Shown: positions 9,685-18,572, counted from the first letter of the stretch. The stretch: DNA of 64,000 nucleotides from Endozoicomonas sp965196975 (GCF_965196975.1 NZ_OZ239981.1:3162001-3226000); one strand, 5' to 3'. Translations and numbers: made by a program. Notes: generated from the letters alone by a model not told the origin.

Positions 9685-9944
9685 CTAACTTACCTATTTC
9701 AGAATTAGAATTGTTGTTTTCATCGGCATCATATGTAAATAATCCAGCCCACTACGCCATGACGGCTCTACATCACGTCCTTTCATACCACCCCAAATCC
9801 CCCAGAAAAAAATAGGCCATCTATCTGCCAGAACAACAATCAGTCTAACTCAACACAGACGATGATGTGCTGTCAACCAATCAAGGCCCGACAGCAGCAT
9901 TCACAATGGAAAATGATGATCAACTCACAATACCGGACACTGAA
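9685..9944. other. pilP-pilQ spacer
   Basis: 260 bp with no convincing gene between pilP and pilQ. It contains an inverted repeat TGCTGTC...GACAGCA (9868-9874 and 9890-9896). All other junctions in this operon overlap by 1-4 nt, so the spacer may hold a separate promoter or processing site for pilQ. That role is inferred. Confidence 0.4.
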
Positions 9945-10481
9945 TTACTGACTGTTGAAATTGATGCGAAGAACTCTTGGACGCTCTATCCAGTACTTGG
10001 GACCTGCTGGAACAATTTCAGTCAGGCGCAATTCCTGGTCATCGATATAGGTTATACGTCCATGGTTACGCCCAAGGTAGTCACCTACCTGCACTCGATG
10101 AACACCATCATTTCCACGTACAAGCCCCCAGAAACCTTCATCATTACTGATGGAGCCAACCAAGCGGAAAGAGTCCATCTCAAACTGTTCCAGGTATTGC
10201 TTCACTCTGTAGGGATCAGGCTTGATATTACTGCTTATCTGCTCATTTGTGAGTGCAATCTTAACCGGCTGTTTAAAAGGACTCCGCATCGCAGAAGCCT
10301 GATACGTAAAGGCCTCATAAGGCCGAAACTGAGGTAAAGGCTCTATATTTCCCGTTGGTCTGGCCTTCATCTCAGACATATAAGCATCAATATCCTGATA
10401 CCCCTGACGACCCGTATCAGAACAACCAGCCATAATCAGCATGGTTCCCACAACAACCATAAGTCGAAGCTGCTTCATCAT
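9945..10481 (-). CDS. pilP: Type IV pilus inner-membrane lipoprotein PilP
   Basis: Lipoprotein that links the PilN-PilO inner-membrane complex to the PilQ secretin. The N-terminus MMKQLRLMVVVGTMLIMAGC ends in a lipobox with Cys20. The C-terminal half is the beta domain that contacts PilQ, with RLVGSISNDEGFWGLV and VQVGDYLGRNHGRI. At 178 residues the length is typical. The start codon overlaps the pilO stop by 4 nt (ATGA), which indicates translational coupling. The next ATG, one codon downstream, is an equally possible start. Confidence 0.94.
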   Translation of the reverse strand: MMKQLRLMVVVGTMLIMAGCSDTGRQGYQDIDAYMSEMKARPTGNIEPLPQFRPYEAFTYQASAMRSPFKQPVKIALTNEQISSNIKPDPYRVKQYLEQFEMDSFRLVGSISNDEGFWGLVRGNDGVHRVQVGDYLGRNHGRITYIDDQELRLTEIVPAGPKYWIERPRVLRINFNSQ

Positions 10482-11089
10482 AGCCCCCCCTGGTCATTGT
10501 AGCGGTAAGTTTTAGCCAAAATATTCATGGTCAATTGACCATCTCTGCCGGGGCGTATCTCAAAATCATGCAAAGTAACTATTCGTGAAAGGCTGGCTAC
10601 CCCACTGACAAAATTACCCAGATCATGATACGTCCCCTGAACTGCGATACTGATTGGCAATTCAATATAGAAGTGGCTGACGTTTTCATCCTGAAGTTTA
10701 ATTTCTTCAATTTGTAAGCCTGAACCCCGACCGGTAAAGGTAATATCCTCCAGCAAACCGGGAACTTCGGTATCACTGGGTAATTGTTTAACCAGAGCGC
10801 CAAAAGAGTGTTCCATTTCTTTCATCTGCTCGCGATAAGCTTTCAGGTTCGCGGCTTGAAATGCCTTAATACGATACTGCTCGCGAAGATCCTGCTCTTT
10901 ACTGGCAGCAACATCGTACCGACCCTGTAAACCTGTCAGGTGAAAGTGATAACCCAATCCAAGCACAAGCAGCAGGGTCAGCACACAAGCGATGATCCGC
11001 ACCACCAAAGGCCATGAACCGATGTTATCAAAATCGATATCATTCAGATCAAGCTCGTTCAACTTTTGTAATGAATCTGCAAGACTCAT
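10478..11089 (-). CDS. pilO: Type IV pilus alignment protein PilO
   Basis: Bitopic inner-membrane protein that pairs with PilN in the pilus alignment subcomplex. It has a cytoplasmic N-terminus, one membrane segment at about residues 28-50, a periplasmic coiled-coil at about 58-100 and a C-terminal ferredoxin-like domain. The 203 residues match the family. It overlaps pilN by 4 nt and pilP by 4 nt. The central LPSDTEVPGLLEDI stretch is typical of PilO. Confidence 0.93.
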   Translation of the reverse strand: MSLADSLQKLNELDLNDIDFDNIGSWPLVVRIIACVLTLLLVLGLGYHFHLTGLQGRYDVAASKEQDLREQYRIKAFQAANLKAYREQMKEMEHSFGALVKQLPSDTEVPGLLEDITFTGRGSGLQIEEIKLQDENVSHFYIELPISIAVQGTYHDLGNFVSGVASLSRIVTLHDFEIRPGRDGQLTMNILAKTYRYNDQGGL

Positions 11090-11649
11090 AGTCCCCCCTT
11101 AGCCTGAGCGGGATTTATCTGCTTGACTGTTAAGTCAAATTCATTCCAGCGCTGACTATTCCCTGATACTTTTCTGACAGCCGTTAAATTAGGCTCAGTA
11201 AACCACTCTGAATTATCGAAATTCCGCATCAGTGCAGAAATTCTATTATTCGACTCAGCAACCCCAACCAAGTAAAGGCGGTCACCAGAAAGAGTAACTC
11301 CCTTAAAATAAACACCCTCGGGAACAATCCGCGCCACCTGATCAAAAATCCTGACGATCACAGGACGGTTACCCTGAAGATTCTGAATAACCTGCATTCT
11401 CTCCAGCAGTTGTTCCTTTTTGGTCTTTAGATCTTTAATTTCACTGATCCGCTTGTTTAGCAACGTAATTTCATTTTGCAGATATTGATTCCGGCTCTGC
11501 TGATAACTGATGTTGTTACTGATGTAGAGGTCTCCAATAAAAACAAGACCAATACCGATCAGTAACGTGACACACCATGCCGCAATAAAGCGCTGTTTAC
11601 GTTCCTTCCTGAGTTCTTCACGCCAGGGTAAAAGGTTAATTCTTGCCAT
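11086..11649 (-). CDS. pilN: Type IV pilus assembly protein PilN
   Basis: Inner-membrane protein whose short cytoplasmic N-terminus docks onto PilM. The conserved INLLPWR motif is at residues 4-10, one membrane segment at about 20-42, a periplasmic coiled-coil at about 46-85, then a ferredoxin-like domain. The 187 residues are typical. It overlaps the pilM stop by one base (TAATG) and pilO by 4 nt, so translation is probably coupled along the operon. Confidence 0.94.
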   Translation of the reverse strand: MARINLLPWREELRKERKQRFIAAWCVTLLIGIGLVFIGDLYISNNISYQQSRNQYLQNEITLLNKRISEIKDLKTKKEQLLERMQVIQNLQGNRPVIVRIFDQVARIVPEGVYFKGVTLSGDRLYLVGVAESNNRISALMRNFDNSEWFTEPNLTAVRKVSGNSQRWNEFDLTVKQINPAQAKGGL

Positions 11650-12713
11650 TAGTCAAAGCTCCTCATGGCAAGGCCACAGGCAATCATCAGGGAAGGAGCC
11701 TCACTGGCCAGCTTATCCACATCAACTTTTCCAGCCATGGACATTCCAGCAAAAGGGTTAGCTACTTTGGTTGGAGTCCCAAGTTTGCTCTCAATCATTT
11801 CCTCTAATCCCGGAATTGATGCAGAGCCTCCAACCAGTGCAATTGCATCCACATCATTAAACTGGCTGGAGGAGTAAAAAAACTGCAGCGAGCGGGAAAT
11901 TTGCTGAACGACAGTTTCTCTGAATGGGTCAAGAACTTCTGGCTCATAGTCATCTGGCAAGCCGCCGCGACATTTGGCTTTTTCAGCCTCATCCGGAGTC
12001 AAGCCATAACGACGCTGGATTTCATCAGTAAGCTGACGCCCCCCAAAAAGCTGCTCCCGTGTATAAACAGTCTTACCTCGAGAAATGACATTCAGTGTTG
12101 TCTTGGTAGCGCCAATATCAACAACGGCAAGGACGGGATCTTCATCAGGCAGGTCTAACTGGCCCTCTATCAGCTCACAGGCCCGTTCCATGGCAAAAGC
12201 TTCAACATCAACAATTTTTGTCTTCAGGCCACCCAGTCTCAGGGCTTCTTCCCGCATCTCAACATTATCGCGTCGGCAGGCAGCCAAAAGAACCTCAACA
12301 CGCTCGGGGTTCTTTTCATTCAACCCCTGAACCTCAAAGTCAATAGCGACCTCGTCCATGGCATAGGGAATGTATTGATCAGCCTCAACAGTAATCTGCG
12401 TTTCCATCTCAGCATCACTGAGGGAGGCATCCATTTCTATATTCTTGGTAATTACAGCAGAACCTGATACGGCAACGGCAGCAGACTTAAGACTGGTTCT
12501 TGATTGGGAGAGTGCCTTGGCAACCGCTTCACCGGTAACATCCAGCTCATGAATATTGTTTTCAACGACAGCCCCCGGAGGAAGGGGTTCAACACTGAAA
12601 GCCTCGACCTTGTACTGACTGCCGCTAAGTCCCAACTCAAGGACTTTGACAGACGTCGAGCTTATGTCCACCCCTAAAACGGCATTCGATTTGTTTTTCA
12701 GCAGCCCAAACAC
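11649..12713 (-). CDS. pilM: Type IV pilus actin-like ATPase PilM
   Basis: Cytoplasmic actin/FtsA-like protein that binds ATP and the PilN N-terminus. The N-terminal GVDISSTSVKVLEL is the first phosphate-binding loop. AVVDIGATKTTLNV and ALVGGSASIPGLEEMI are the later nucleotide-binding loops of the fold. The 354 residues match the family. First gene of pilMNOPQ and divergent from ponA, a conserved arrangement. Confidence 0.95.
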   Translation of the reverse strand: MFGLLKNKSNAVLGVDISSTSVKVLELGLSGSQYKVEAFSVEPLPPGAVVENNIHELDVTGEAVAKALSQSRTSLKSAAVAVSGSAVITKNIEMDASLSDAEMETQITVEADQYIPYAMDEVAIDFEVQGLNEKNPERVEVLLAACRRDNVEMREEALRLGGLKTKIVDVEAFAMERACELIEGQLDLPDEDPVLAVVDIGATKTTLNVISRGKTVYTREQLFGGRQLTDEIQRRYGLTPDEAEKAKCRGGLPDDYEPEVLDPFRETVVQQISRSLQFFYSSSQFNDVDAIALVGGSASIPGLEEMIESKLGTPTKVANPFAGMSMAGKVDVDKLASEAPSLMIACGLAMRSFD

Positions 12714-13045
12714 TGGCGCAATCCCTGATTATTAGTTATAAGACCAACAGCTTTAATTAAATAACAGCCTGTATATTTTCGCAATTGTAACCACCTGACC
12801 ACCAACTCTAAACAATGGATTTCTAAAGAAAATATCCTTCATTATCCAAGACAGCCGCTGGTACAGGAAAACCACATTTTCAGCTAACCCCTATTTCACC
12901 GTATAATAGTCTGTCACGATCGGCTGTCAGGACGACATCTCTTGATTTTTATCAGCAGTCTTATAAAAACTGTCTCTCAAAATCAGGCCCCAAAACGTCA
13001 CAACTTCAGCCGGTGGCCTTCGCTTTATCAGGATGTCCTAACAGC
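12714..13045. promoter_or_regulatory. Divergent pilM / ponA promoter region
   Basis: About 330 bp between the divergent pilM and ponA genes, with no gene in it. On the plus strand a perfect TATAAT (12902-12907) could be the ponA -10 element. The matching -35 (TTCAGC, 12879-12884, 17-bp spacer) is weak. No clear pilM promoter was recognised. Confidence 0.4.
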
Positions 13046-15523
13046 ATGAAACGGTCGGTTAAATTTTTAAAATTCCTGTGCTGGTCACTATTAACAGTAG
13101 CCAGTGGAATTCTGCTTGTCAGTGCCAGTGCCTATTTATACCTCAGCCCTTCACTACCTTCAGTAGAATCACTGCGTGATGCCAAATTACAGACACCTTT
13201 GCGAGTTTACTCTCAAGATAATCTGTTAATTGCCGAGTTTGGCGAAAAGCGCAGAACCCCTATTCAGTTTGAAAATACCCCCACACATATGGTCAAAGCC
13301 TTCATGGCTGCCGAGGATGATCGCTTTTATTATCATCCTGGCGTTGACATCATGGGACTGATGAGAGCTGCTGTCCAGCTGGTCAGCACTGGTAGCATAC
13401 AATCTGGTGGCAGTACTATCACGATGCAGGTGGCCAAGAACTTCTTTCTAAGCCATGAGCGGGTATTTTCACGAAAATTCAACGAAATCCTACTCGCTTT
13501 GCAAATAGAACAGCAACTGTCCAAGGACGAAATCTTTGAACTCTATCTCAATAAAATTTATTTGGGAAATCGTTCTTATGGTGTAGAAGCCGCTGCACAG
13601 GTTTACTATGGCAAATCCATCAATGAGCTTAATCTGGCCCAGATTGCCATGATTGCCGGTTTACCAAAAGCCCCCTCACGCTATAACCCTATCAACGACC
13701 CCAAGCGCGCCCTGATCCGTCGTGACTGGATTCTGGGAAGAATGAAAGATCTCGGCTATGTGACACCTGAAGAGTACTACGAGGCTGTCAGCCAGCCAGT
13801 TACCGCCAGCTACCACGGTGCAAAAATTGAGCTTGATGCGCCATACATAGCCGAAATGGTTCGTCAGCAGATGTTCGAACAGTATGGGCAGGACGCTTAT
13901 ACCGAGGGCTTCAAGGTCTACACCACCGTTAGCAGTGATCTTCAGAATGCTGCCAACCTCTCGGTAGCTAATGGGTTAATGGCCTATAATGAGCGCCACG
14001 GTTATCGAGGTCCTGTAACCAACCTGTTTGACAACCCGCCAAAAGATGGTTGGCAGCAGCACCTCAATAAAAGCTCATCCCCTGGCATCCTCTTACCAGC
14101 CATGGTTACCCAGGTAGGGGAAGAAGAGGTTGAAATCGGACTGAAAAATGGCAATGCTGGCAAAATCAGCTGGGAAAACCTGAGTTGGGCAAAACCCTTC
14201 CTTACCGTAAACAGCTTCGGTTACTCTCCGAAAAAACCATCGGATGTTCTGAAAGCCGGCGACCAGATATGGGTGAGAGTCAATGAAGATGGCAGCTACC
14301 GTCTGGCTCAGGAGCCCAAGGCTCAGTCAGCTCTTATTTCACTTCACCCTGAAAACGGTGCAACCCTCGCACTGGTTGGCGGTTATAATTTTTATGACAG
14401 CATGTATAACCGTGCTACCCAGGCGGTTCGTCAGGCTGGCTCCTCCTTCAAGCCCTTCGTTTACGCTGCCGCCATTGCTAATGGCATGACTGCGGCCACT
14501 ATCGTAAATGATGCCCCCATTGTTTTTGATGATGCAGGACTTGAAGACAGCTGGCGTCCTAATAACGACAATATGAAATTCAATGGCCCCATGCGGCTTC
14601 GCGAAGGTCTTTATCGTTCAAGAAACCTGGTGTCCATTCGAGTTCTGCGACAAGTTGGAATAAACAACACCATTCGATACCTGAAACAACTGGGCTTTAA
14701 GGAAGAGCAATTAAGTAGAGACCTGTCACTTTCTCTGGGCAATGTTTCCATGACACCACTTGAACTCGCTACGGGATACGCTGTTTTGGCCAATGGAGGC
14801 TATCGTATTGAGCCCTGGCTCATTCAACGGGTTGAGACCGTTGACGAGCTCATTTTTGAGGCAAAACCAGCAATAGCCTGCAATGCAAGTTGCGTAGCCA
14901 GCCTTGATAAAGAAACCACGGAGCTTGAAGACCAGGAAGAAGACACTCTCTCCACAATTTCTGACCTGGAGGAAACAATTACTCAGGAGGCCCCATTAAA
15001 TACTGAGACCAACGATCAACCGGTTATTGCCAAGTCCGTCATGACGCCTCAGGTCAACTACATTATGAATGACATCATGAACGATGTTATCTGGAAAGGC
15101 ACTGGTCGACGCGCCCAAGCACTGAAGCGACATGATATCGGTGGCAAAACGGGAACTACCAACGACAGTAAAGACGCCTGGTTTGTTGGCTTTAACCCTG
15201 ACGTACTGACTGCAGTATGGGTTGGCATGGATGATTACTCCACACTGGGCAGATGGGAATATGGCGCAAACGCTGCACTGCCAATCTGGTTAGAATACAT
15301 GCATACCGCCCTGGAAGGTAAACCAGAGCACAAGCAACCGCAGCCTGAAGGGCTGGTTACTTTGAAAATCTCCCGTGAAAATGGAAAACTTGCTCAACCC
15401 GGAGACCCCAACGCCATTTTCGAGATTTTCCGCCAGGAAAATGCCCCCCAGCAACTCAGTGATGAAAACCTGCCATCTCTTGGCGAAATGGACCATGAGT
15501 TTTCTCCAGAAGACCTCTTCTGA
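13046..15523 (+). CDS. mrcA: Penicillin-binding protein 1A (transglycosylase/transpeptidase)
   Basis: Class A PBP that polymerises and cross-links peptidoglycan; bitopic, with its catalytic domains in the periplasm. A membrane anchor at about residues 8-32 is followed by the GT51 domain (catalytic EDDRFYYHPG; GGSTITMQVAKN), an inserted OB-like domain and the transpeptidase with SSFK (active-site Ser), SRN and KTGTT. The frame opens at a GTG (13013), but the ATG at 13046 puts the basic N-terminus directly before the anchor, giving 825 residues. An acidic Gln/Glu-rich insert (about residues 625-665) precedes the last transpeptidase segment. Divergent from pilMNOPQ, as in other gammaproteobacteria (also named ponA). 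Confidence 0.96.
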   Translation: MKRSVKFLKFLCWSLLTVASGILLVSASAYLYLSPSLPSVESLRDAKLQTPLRVYSQDNLLIAEFGEKRRTPIQFENTPTHMVKAFMAAEDDRFYYHPGVDIMGLMRAAVQLVSTGSIQSGGSTITMQVAKNFFLSHERVFSRKFNEILLALQIEQQLSKDEIFELYLNKIYLGNRSYGVEAAAQVYYGKSINELNLAQIAMIAGLPKAPSRYNPINDPKRALIRRDWILGRMKDLGYVTPEEYYEAVSQPVTASYHGAKIELDAPYIAEMVRQQMFEQYGQDAYTEGFKVYTTVSSDLQNAANLSVANGLMAYNERHGYRGPVTNLFDNPPKDGWQQHLNKSSSPGILLPAMVTQVGEEEVEIGLKNGNAGKISWENLSWAKPFLTVNSFGYSPKKPSDVLKAGDQIWVRVNEDGSYRLAQEPKAQSALISLHPENGATLALVGGYNFYDSMYNRATQAVRQAGSSFKPFVYAAAIANGMTAATIVNDAPIVFDDAGLEDSWRPNNDNMKFNGPMRLREGLYRSRNLVSIRVLRQVGINNTIRYLKQLGFKEEQLSRDLSLSLGNVSMTPLELATGYAVLANGGYRIEPWLIQRVETVDELIFEAKPAIACNASCVASLDKETTELEDQEEDTLSTISDLEETITQEAPLNTETNDQPVIAKSVMTPQVNYIMNDIMNDVIWKGTGRRAQALKRHDIGGKTGTTNDSKDAWFVGFNPDVLTAVWVGMDDYSTLGRWEYGANAALPIWLEYMHTALEGKPEHKQPQPEGLVTLKISRENGKLAQPGDPNAIFEIFRQENAPQQLSDENLPSLGEMDHEFSPEDLF

Positions 15524-15548
15524 TCAGCCTGTGGTCAGTTCACGATAG

Positions 15549-15569
15549 CTCCTGGACTGCCGGGAGTTT
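15549..15569 (+). terminator. Probable ponA/mrcA terminator
   Basis: Stem CTCCTGG-ACTG-CCGGGAG (one G-T wobble pair) followed by TTTATTG on the plus strand, 25 bp after the mrcA stop. Short but correctly placed. Confidence 0.55.
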
Positions 15570-15627
15570 ATTGAAACAATAAATTGGTGCAGATCAACAC
15601 CAAATCCTTATAAAACAGACATAGTGC

Positions 15628-15652
15628 TCAGCTCTACAGCCAACGGAGCTGA
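15628..15652 (+). promoter_or_regulatory. Inverted repeat in the LysR gene leader
   Basis: TCAGCTC (15628-15634) and GAGCTGA (15646-15652) are separated by 11 bp and include the GGAG Shine-Dalgarno of the LysR gene in the right arm. It may be an autoregulatory operator or an RNA hairpin limiting translation; both are inferred. Confidence 0.35.
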
Positions 15653-15657
15653 ACACT

Positions 15658-16554
15658 GTGTCATCCTTCCTCGATATGCTGAGTACTTTTGTTGCTGTCG
15701 CAGAAAAAGGTTCTTTCTCGGCGGCTGCTCGCAGTTTGGGCAAAGCCCAGTCGGGTGTCAGCACCGCCATCAGCAACCTTGAAATAGACCTTGGCGTTGA
15801 GCTGTTTGACCGCTCTCACCGAATTCCAGAACTCACATCGGCAGGTAAAGCCCTGTTAAGGGAGGCGGAAGCCGCCCTGATGCAGGCTACTCGTTTAAAA
15901 GAGCATGCCTACCGATTAAGTGCAGGCAAGGAAGAAGAGATCATCAATCTCGCTCTGGATGAGTCTTTGCCTTATGCCAGCGTTTCTGCCATTTTCGAGG
16001 AGTTCGCTGAAGTCTTTCCGGATGTCTCTATTCATATTGAACACGCCTCCTCCATTCAAACCATGTCACGGTTGAACAACCAGACTCTGAATATGGCCAT
16101 ACTGTTGAGTCAGGATCAGTACAAACAACCACTGCGATTCCAGCGGATTGGGCGCATGCTGATCTCCGAAGTCATTCACCACAACCACCCTTTAGCATCA
16201 CGGGCCGTTGTCACGACTGGCGATCTGGTTGAATACCGACAGTTGATCTATAGCCGCTCTCTAAACACTCTGTTAAAGCAAGAACATCTGGTATCAACAA
16301 GACAATGGTTCTGCGATAACTATGGCGCCCTGATTGCCATGATTAACCAGGGACTTGGGTGGGCAGCCATTCCTAACAGCCTGGTCAAGGAAAGACTGGA
16401 GAGCGGTGAACTGAAGCGCATCAAGCACGAAATGTACCCTTATACTCAGTGGGAAGTCAGCATTGATATGGTTTGGAACTCTCTGGCCACCATTGGTAAA
16501 GGAGGACTCTGGCTACAGGAACGCTTTGCCCGAGAGCCAATTTACTGTGCCTGA
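15658..16554 (+). CDS. LysR-family transcriptional regulator
   Basis: DNA-binding regulator of 298 residues. An N-terminal winged helix-turn-helix (residues 1-60, with FVAVAEKGSFSAAARSLGKA and ISNLEIDLGVELFDR) is followed by a periplasmic-binding-like effector domain. The start is GTG (15658), preceded by GGAG at 9-nt spacing; an in-frame ATG at 15676 would truncate the helix-turn-helix. It converges on the deaminase-permease genes, which may be its target because the three form a cassette between ponA and maeB. The effector is unknown, and a nucleobase would fit the neighbours. Confidence 0.88.
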   Translation: MSSFLDMLSTFVAVAEKGSFSAAARSLGKAQSGVSTAISNLEIDLGVELFDRSHRIPELTSAGKALLREAEAALMQATRLKEHAYRLSAGKEEEIINLALDESLPYASVSAIFEEFAEVFPDVSIHIEHASSIQTMSRLNNQTLNMAILLSQDQYKQPLRFQRIGRMLISEVIHHNHPLASRAVVTTGDLVEYRQLIYSRSLNTLLKQEHLVSTRQWFCDNYGALIAMINQGLGWAAIPNSLVKERLESGELKRIKHEMYPYTQWEVSIDMVWNSLATIGKGGLWLQERFAREPIYCA

Positions 16555-16587
16555 AGCCAAGCGTACACAAGCTTCAGGCACAGTAAA
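16541..16587. terminator. Convergent terminator between LysR and deaminase genes
   Basis: Perfect 17-bp inverted repeat TTTACTGTGCCTGAAGC / GCTTCAGGCACAGTAAA with a 13-nt loop. It includes the LysR stop codon and ends 11 bp before the deaminase stop on the other strand. Its position between convergent genes suggests a bidirectional terminator, although neither side has a long T-run. Confidence 0.6.
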
Positions 16588-16598
16588 CAGGACATACA

Positions 16599-17078
16599 TC
16601 AGGCAACCTGTTTCCAGAACGTGTAATGGGGTTTAAGACACTCTTCCGCCAAAACCCCACCTATGATTTCGATCTTACGCTGCCCACTGTTTAATACTGT
16701 GTCACAGGAAAGACTGCAGGTCGGGTTTTCCGGATGATTGCCAGTGCATTCAAGCAACTGCTCTTCAGTAAAGCCATATACGACACGGCCAATACCAGAC
16801 CAGTAGATACTGCCTGAGCACATGGCGCAGGGCTCACCATTAATATAGATGGAGCATTGATTCAAATACTCCTCACTGTATTTCATGGACGCGGCGGTCG
16901 CCAGATTTCTCTCTGAATGTCCGGTTCTGTCCCCCGTGGTCACCACTGTATTTTCAGCTTCCAACAGTACTTCCCCTTCCGGGCTTACCAGAATACAGGC
17001 AAAGGGGTGATTTCCATTGGCCACAGAGCGTTCAGCAACCTTGATCACATGACGCATTAAATCTTCGTCGTTCAGCAT
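16599..17078 (-). CDS. Zinc-dependent nucleoside/nucleobase deaminase
   Basis: Member of the cytidine/deoxycytidylate deaminase superfamily, probably acting on a nucleobase or nucleoside in the cytoplasm. The zinc site is visible as GHSERN (His and catalytic Glu) and EPCAMCSGS (PCxxC). The ATG at 17078 follows AAGGA and gives 159 residues, typical for guanine-deaminase-like or CMP/dCMP-type proteins; upstream frame to 17195 overlaps the small ORF and lacks domain character. A cytosine-permease-like gene lies upstream on the same strand. Guanine, cytosine or a modified base are possible substrates. Confidence 0.85.
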   Translation of the reverse strand: MLNDEDLMRHVIKVAERSVANGNHPFACILVSPEGEVLLEAENTVVTTGDRTGHSERNLATAASMKYSEEYLNQCSIYINGEPCAMCSGSIYWSGIGRVVYGFTEEQLLECTGNHPENPTCSLSCDTVLNSGQRKIEIIGGVLAEECLKPHYTFWKQVA

Positions 17079-17106
17079 TTTCTTTTTCCTTCTATGAAAC
17101 CTATCA

Positions 17107-17274
17107 TCAAACCTGACTATCAGGTTGCCAGTAGCAGAATCCCCATGCGGAGATCCCACACCCTGAAAGCAAAATGACATCGCCTGCGATGGCAATCGGA
17201 CCAGCCCCCAGACAACTCATGAAAGACCCAACACTCAGAACAACAATTCCACCCAGCGCCAATAACTTATACAT
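17107..17274 (-). CDS. Small hydrophobic protein between permease and deaminase (55 aa)
   Basis: Short ORF starting MYKLLALGGIVVLSVGSF and ending QPDSQV. Its ATG (17274) lies 2 nt after the permease stop, and an AGGAAG Shine-Dalgarno sits inside the permease 3' end, suggesting translational coupling. Two hydrophobic stretches (about residues 4-23 and 26-49) and three Cys residues suggest a small membrane protein. It ends 28 bp before the deaminase start. I recognise no family. It may be an accessory subunit of the permease, or a chance ORF; the start signal and its fit in the gap favour a real gene. Confidence 0.5.
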   Translation of the reverse strand: MYKLLALGGIVVLSVGSFMSCLGAGPIAIAGDVILLSGCGISAWGFCYWQPDSQV

Positions 17275-17276
17275 GT

Positions 17277-18572
17277 TCAGGCTTCCTGCGTTTTTTGATG
17301 GGTAACCAGATGGTCATCACTGCTGTTCAGCATTTTCAGATGGCTGGCCTTCATAATCAGTGCGTACAAAAGCGCGGCACCCAACATGGCATTCAGTGAT
17401 GCAAAGCCAATATCAATGGCTAACGCAACACCAATACCGGCCAGCCAGGCAAGAATGGCGTAGGGATTAATCGTTTTAAAGGAAAGACTCTCGATGTGAT
17501 CCGGATACTGCTTATGCCAGAGGTAATAGAAATCAACAAGGACAATACCGGTCAGCGGTGGAACAATGATCGACAACCCGGTGAGCATGCCGAAAACGGC
17601 ACCGATTTCATAAGGCTTAAACAATGACAGCACAGAGGCAAGAATCATTATGCCGACCATAATGGTTTGTCGTGAGACTGTTGGGAAAACACTGCTCAGC
17701 GTCAGACCAACGCTGTAGAGATTTGCACTGTTGGTTGTCCACAGGTTGGTAGTAAGAAGCACAAAGGCGGGAACAACCAGGCCCAGGCCGAAAAGAATTT
17801 CAACCAGATCCCATTGCTGAGAGGCCGCACCCACAATGGCGCCCACACCAATAATAAAGCTGTTAACAATTAACAGCCCAGTGGCACAACCAGCGATGAC
17901 ATGCTTCGTTGAGCGGGCAAACCGGTTGAAGTCAGCAACGGTCGTTGAGGCACCGAAAATCCAGGTACCCAGAACCAGACCAACAGCGGTCATAAAGCTC
18001 ACAGTCTCTTCACCTGAGAAGGCGGCAACGGTTGTCCAGCCCCCGCCATCCTGAATTGAGCGCATGGCCGTTGCCAGGCAGAGCATAATCATGGTCGGTA
18101 TTGAAACCAGCCCCACCACACTCATCCACCGCATGCCCTTCAAAGCAAACAACCCCATAAAGAGACAGGAGCCAATCATCGCCAGCGCTTCAAAGAAGGG
18201 ACTCAGCTCAAAATAGACAGCAATCAAATGACCAAACAGCGCAGCCTGAATGACATACCACCCCAGCTGGATAAAGGCGTACATAATGGCAGGAATTTTT
18301 GCCCCGAGGCTGCCAAAACTGAACCGGCAAATCAGGGCAAAGGTGTAGCCGGTTTTATAGGCAATGATCGACATCAGTGATGACACAATGGTGAGAAACA
18401 GGTTTCCCACCAGAATGGCCCAGAACAATGTATCCAGCGGCATCCCTGCCGCCATACCAGCACCAGCCATCATACTGACCAGAATAAAAACATACCCCAC
18501 CCACACAGAGGTGATCTGCCAGAATCCTCTCCTGGCGTCCCGTGGAACTGCTGTTCGCTCATAGTCACTCAT
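17277..18572 (-). CDS. NCS1-family nucleobase permease (cytosine permease-like)
   Basis: Polytopic inner-membrane transporter of the nucleobase:cation symporter-1 family, about 12 hydrophobic segments in 431 residues. The N-terminus MSDYERTAVPRDARRGFWQI is typical of CodB-like permeases, followed by TSVWVGYVFILVSMMAGAGM. The ATG at 18572 has a GGAGAAT Shine-Dalgarno; the frame upstream to 18653 is charged and Cys-rich and does not fit. First gene of permease-peptide-deaminase, which suggests uptake and deamination of a base. The substrate cannot be read from sequence alone. Confidence 0.87.
   Translation of the reverse strand: MSDYERTAVPRDARRGFWQITSVWVGYVFILVSMMAGAGMAAGMPLDTLFWAILVGNLFLTIVSSLMSIIAYKTGYTFALICRFSFGSLGAKIPAIMYAFIQLGWYVIQAALFGHLIAVYFELSPFFEALAMIGSCLFMGLFALKGMRWMSVVGLVSIPTMIMLCLATAMRSIQDGGGWTTVAAFSGEETVSFMTAVGLVLGTWIFGASTTVADFNRFARSTKHVIAGCATGLLIVNSFIIGVGAIVGAASQQWDLVEILFGLGLVVPAFVLLTTNLWTTNSANLYSVGLTLSSVFPTVSRQTIMVGIMILASVLSLFKPYEIGAVFGMLTGLSIIVPPLTGIVLVDFYYLWHKQYPDHIESLSFKTINPYAILAWLAGIGVALAIDIGFASLNAMLGAALLYALIMKASHLKMLNSSDDHLVTHQKTQEA

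Noticed and set aside
9867..10337. 156-codon plus-strand ORF
   Set aside because: Antisense to pilP; the lipoprotein signal and operon overlaps support pilP.
13013..13045. GTG start of mrcA eleven codons upstream
   Set aside because: Adds a non-basic stretch before the membrane anchor; the ATG at 13046 gives the standard N-terminus.
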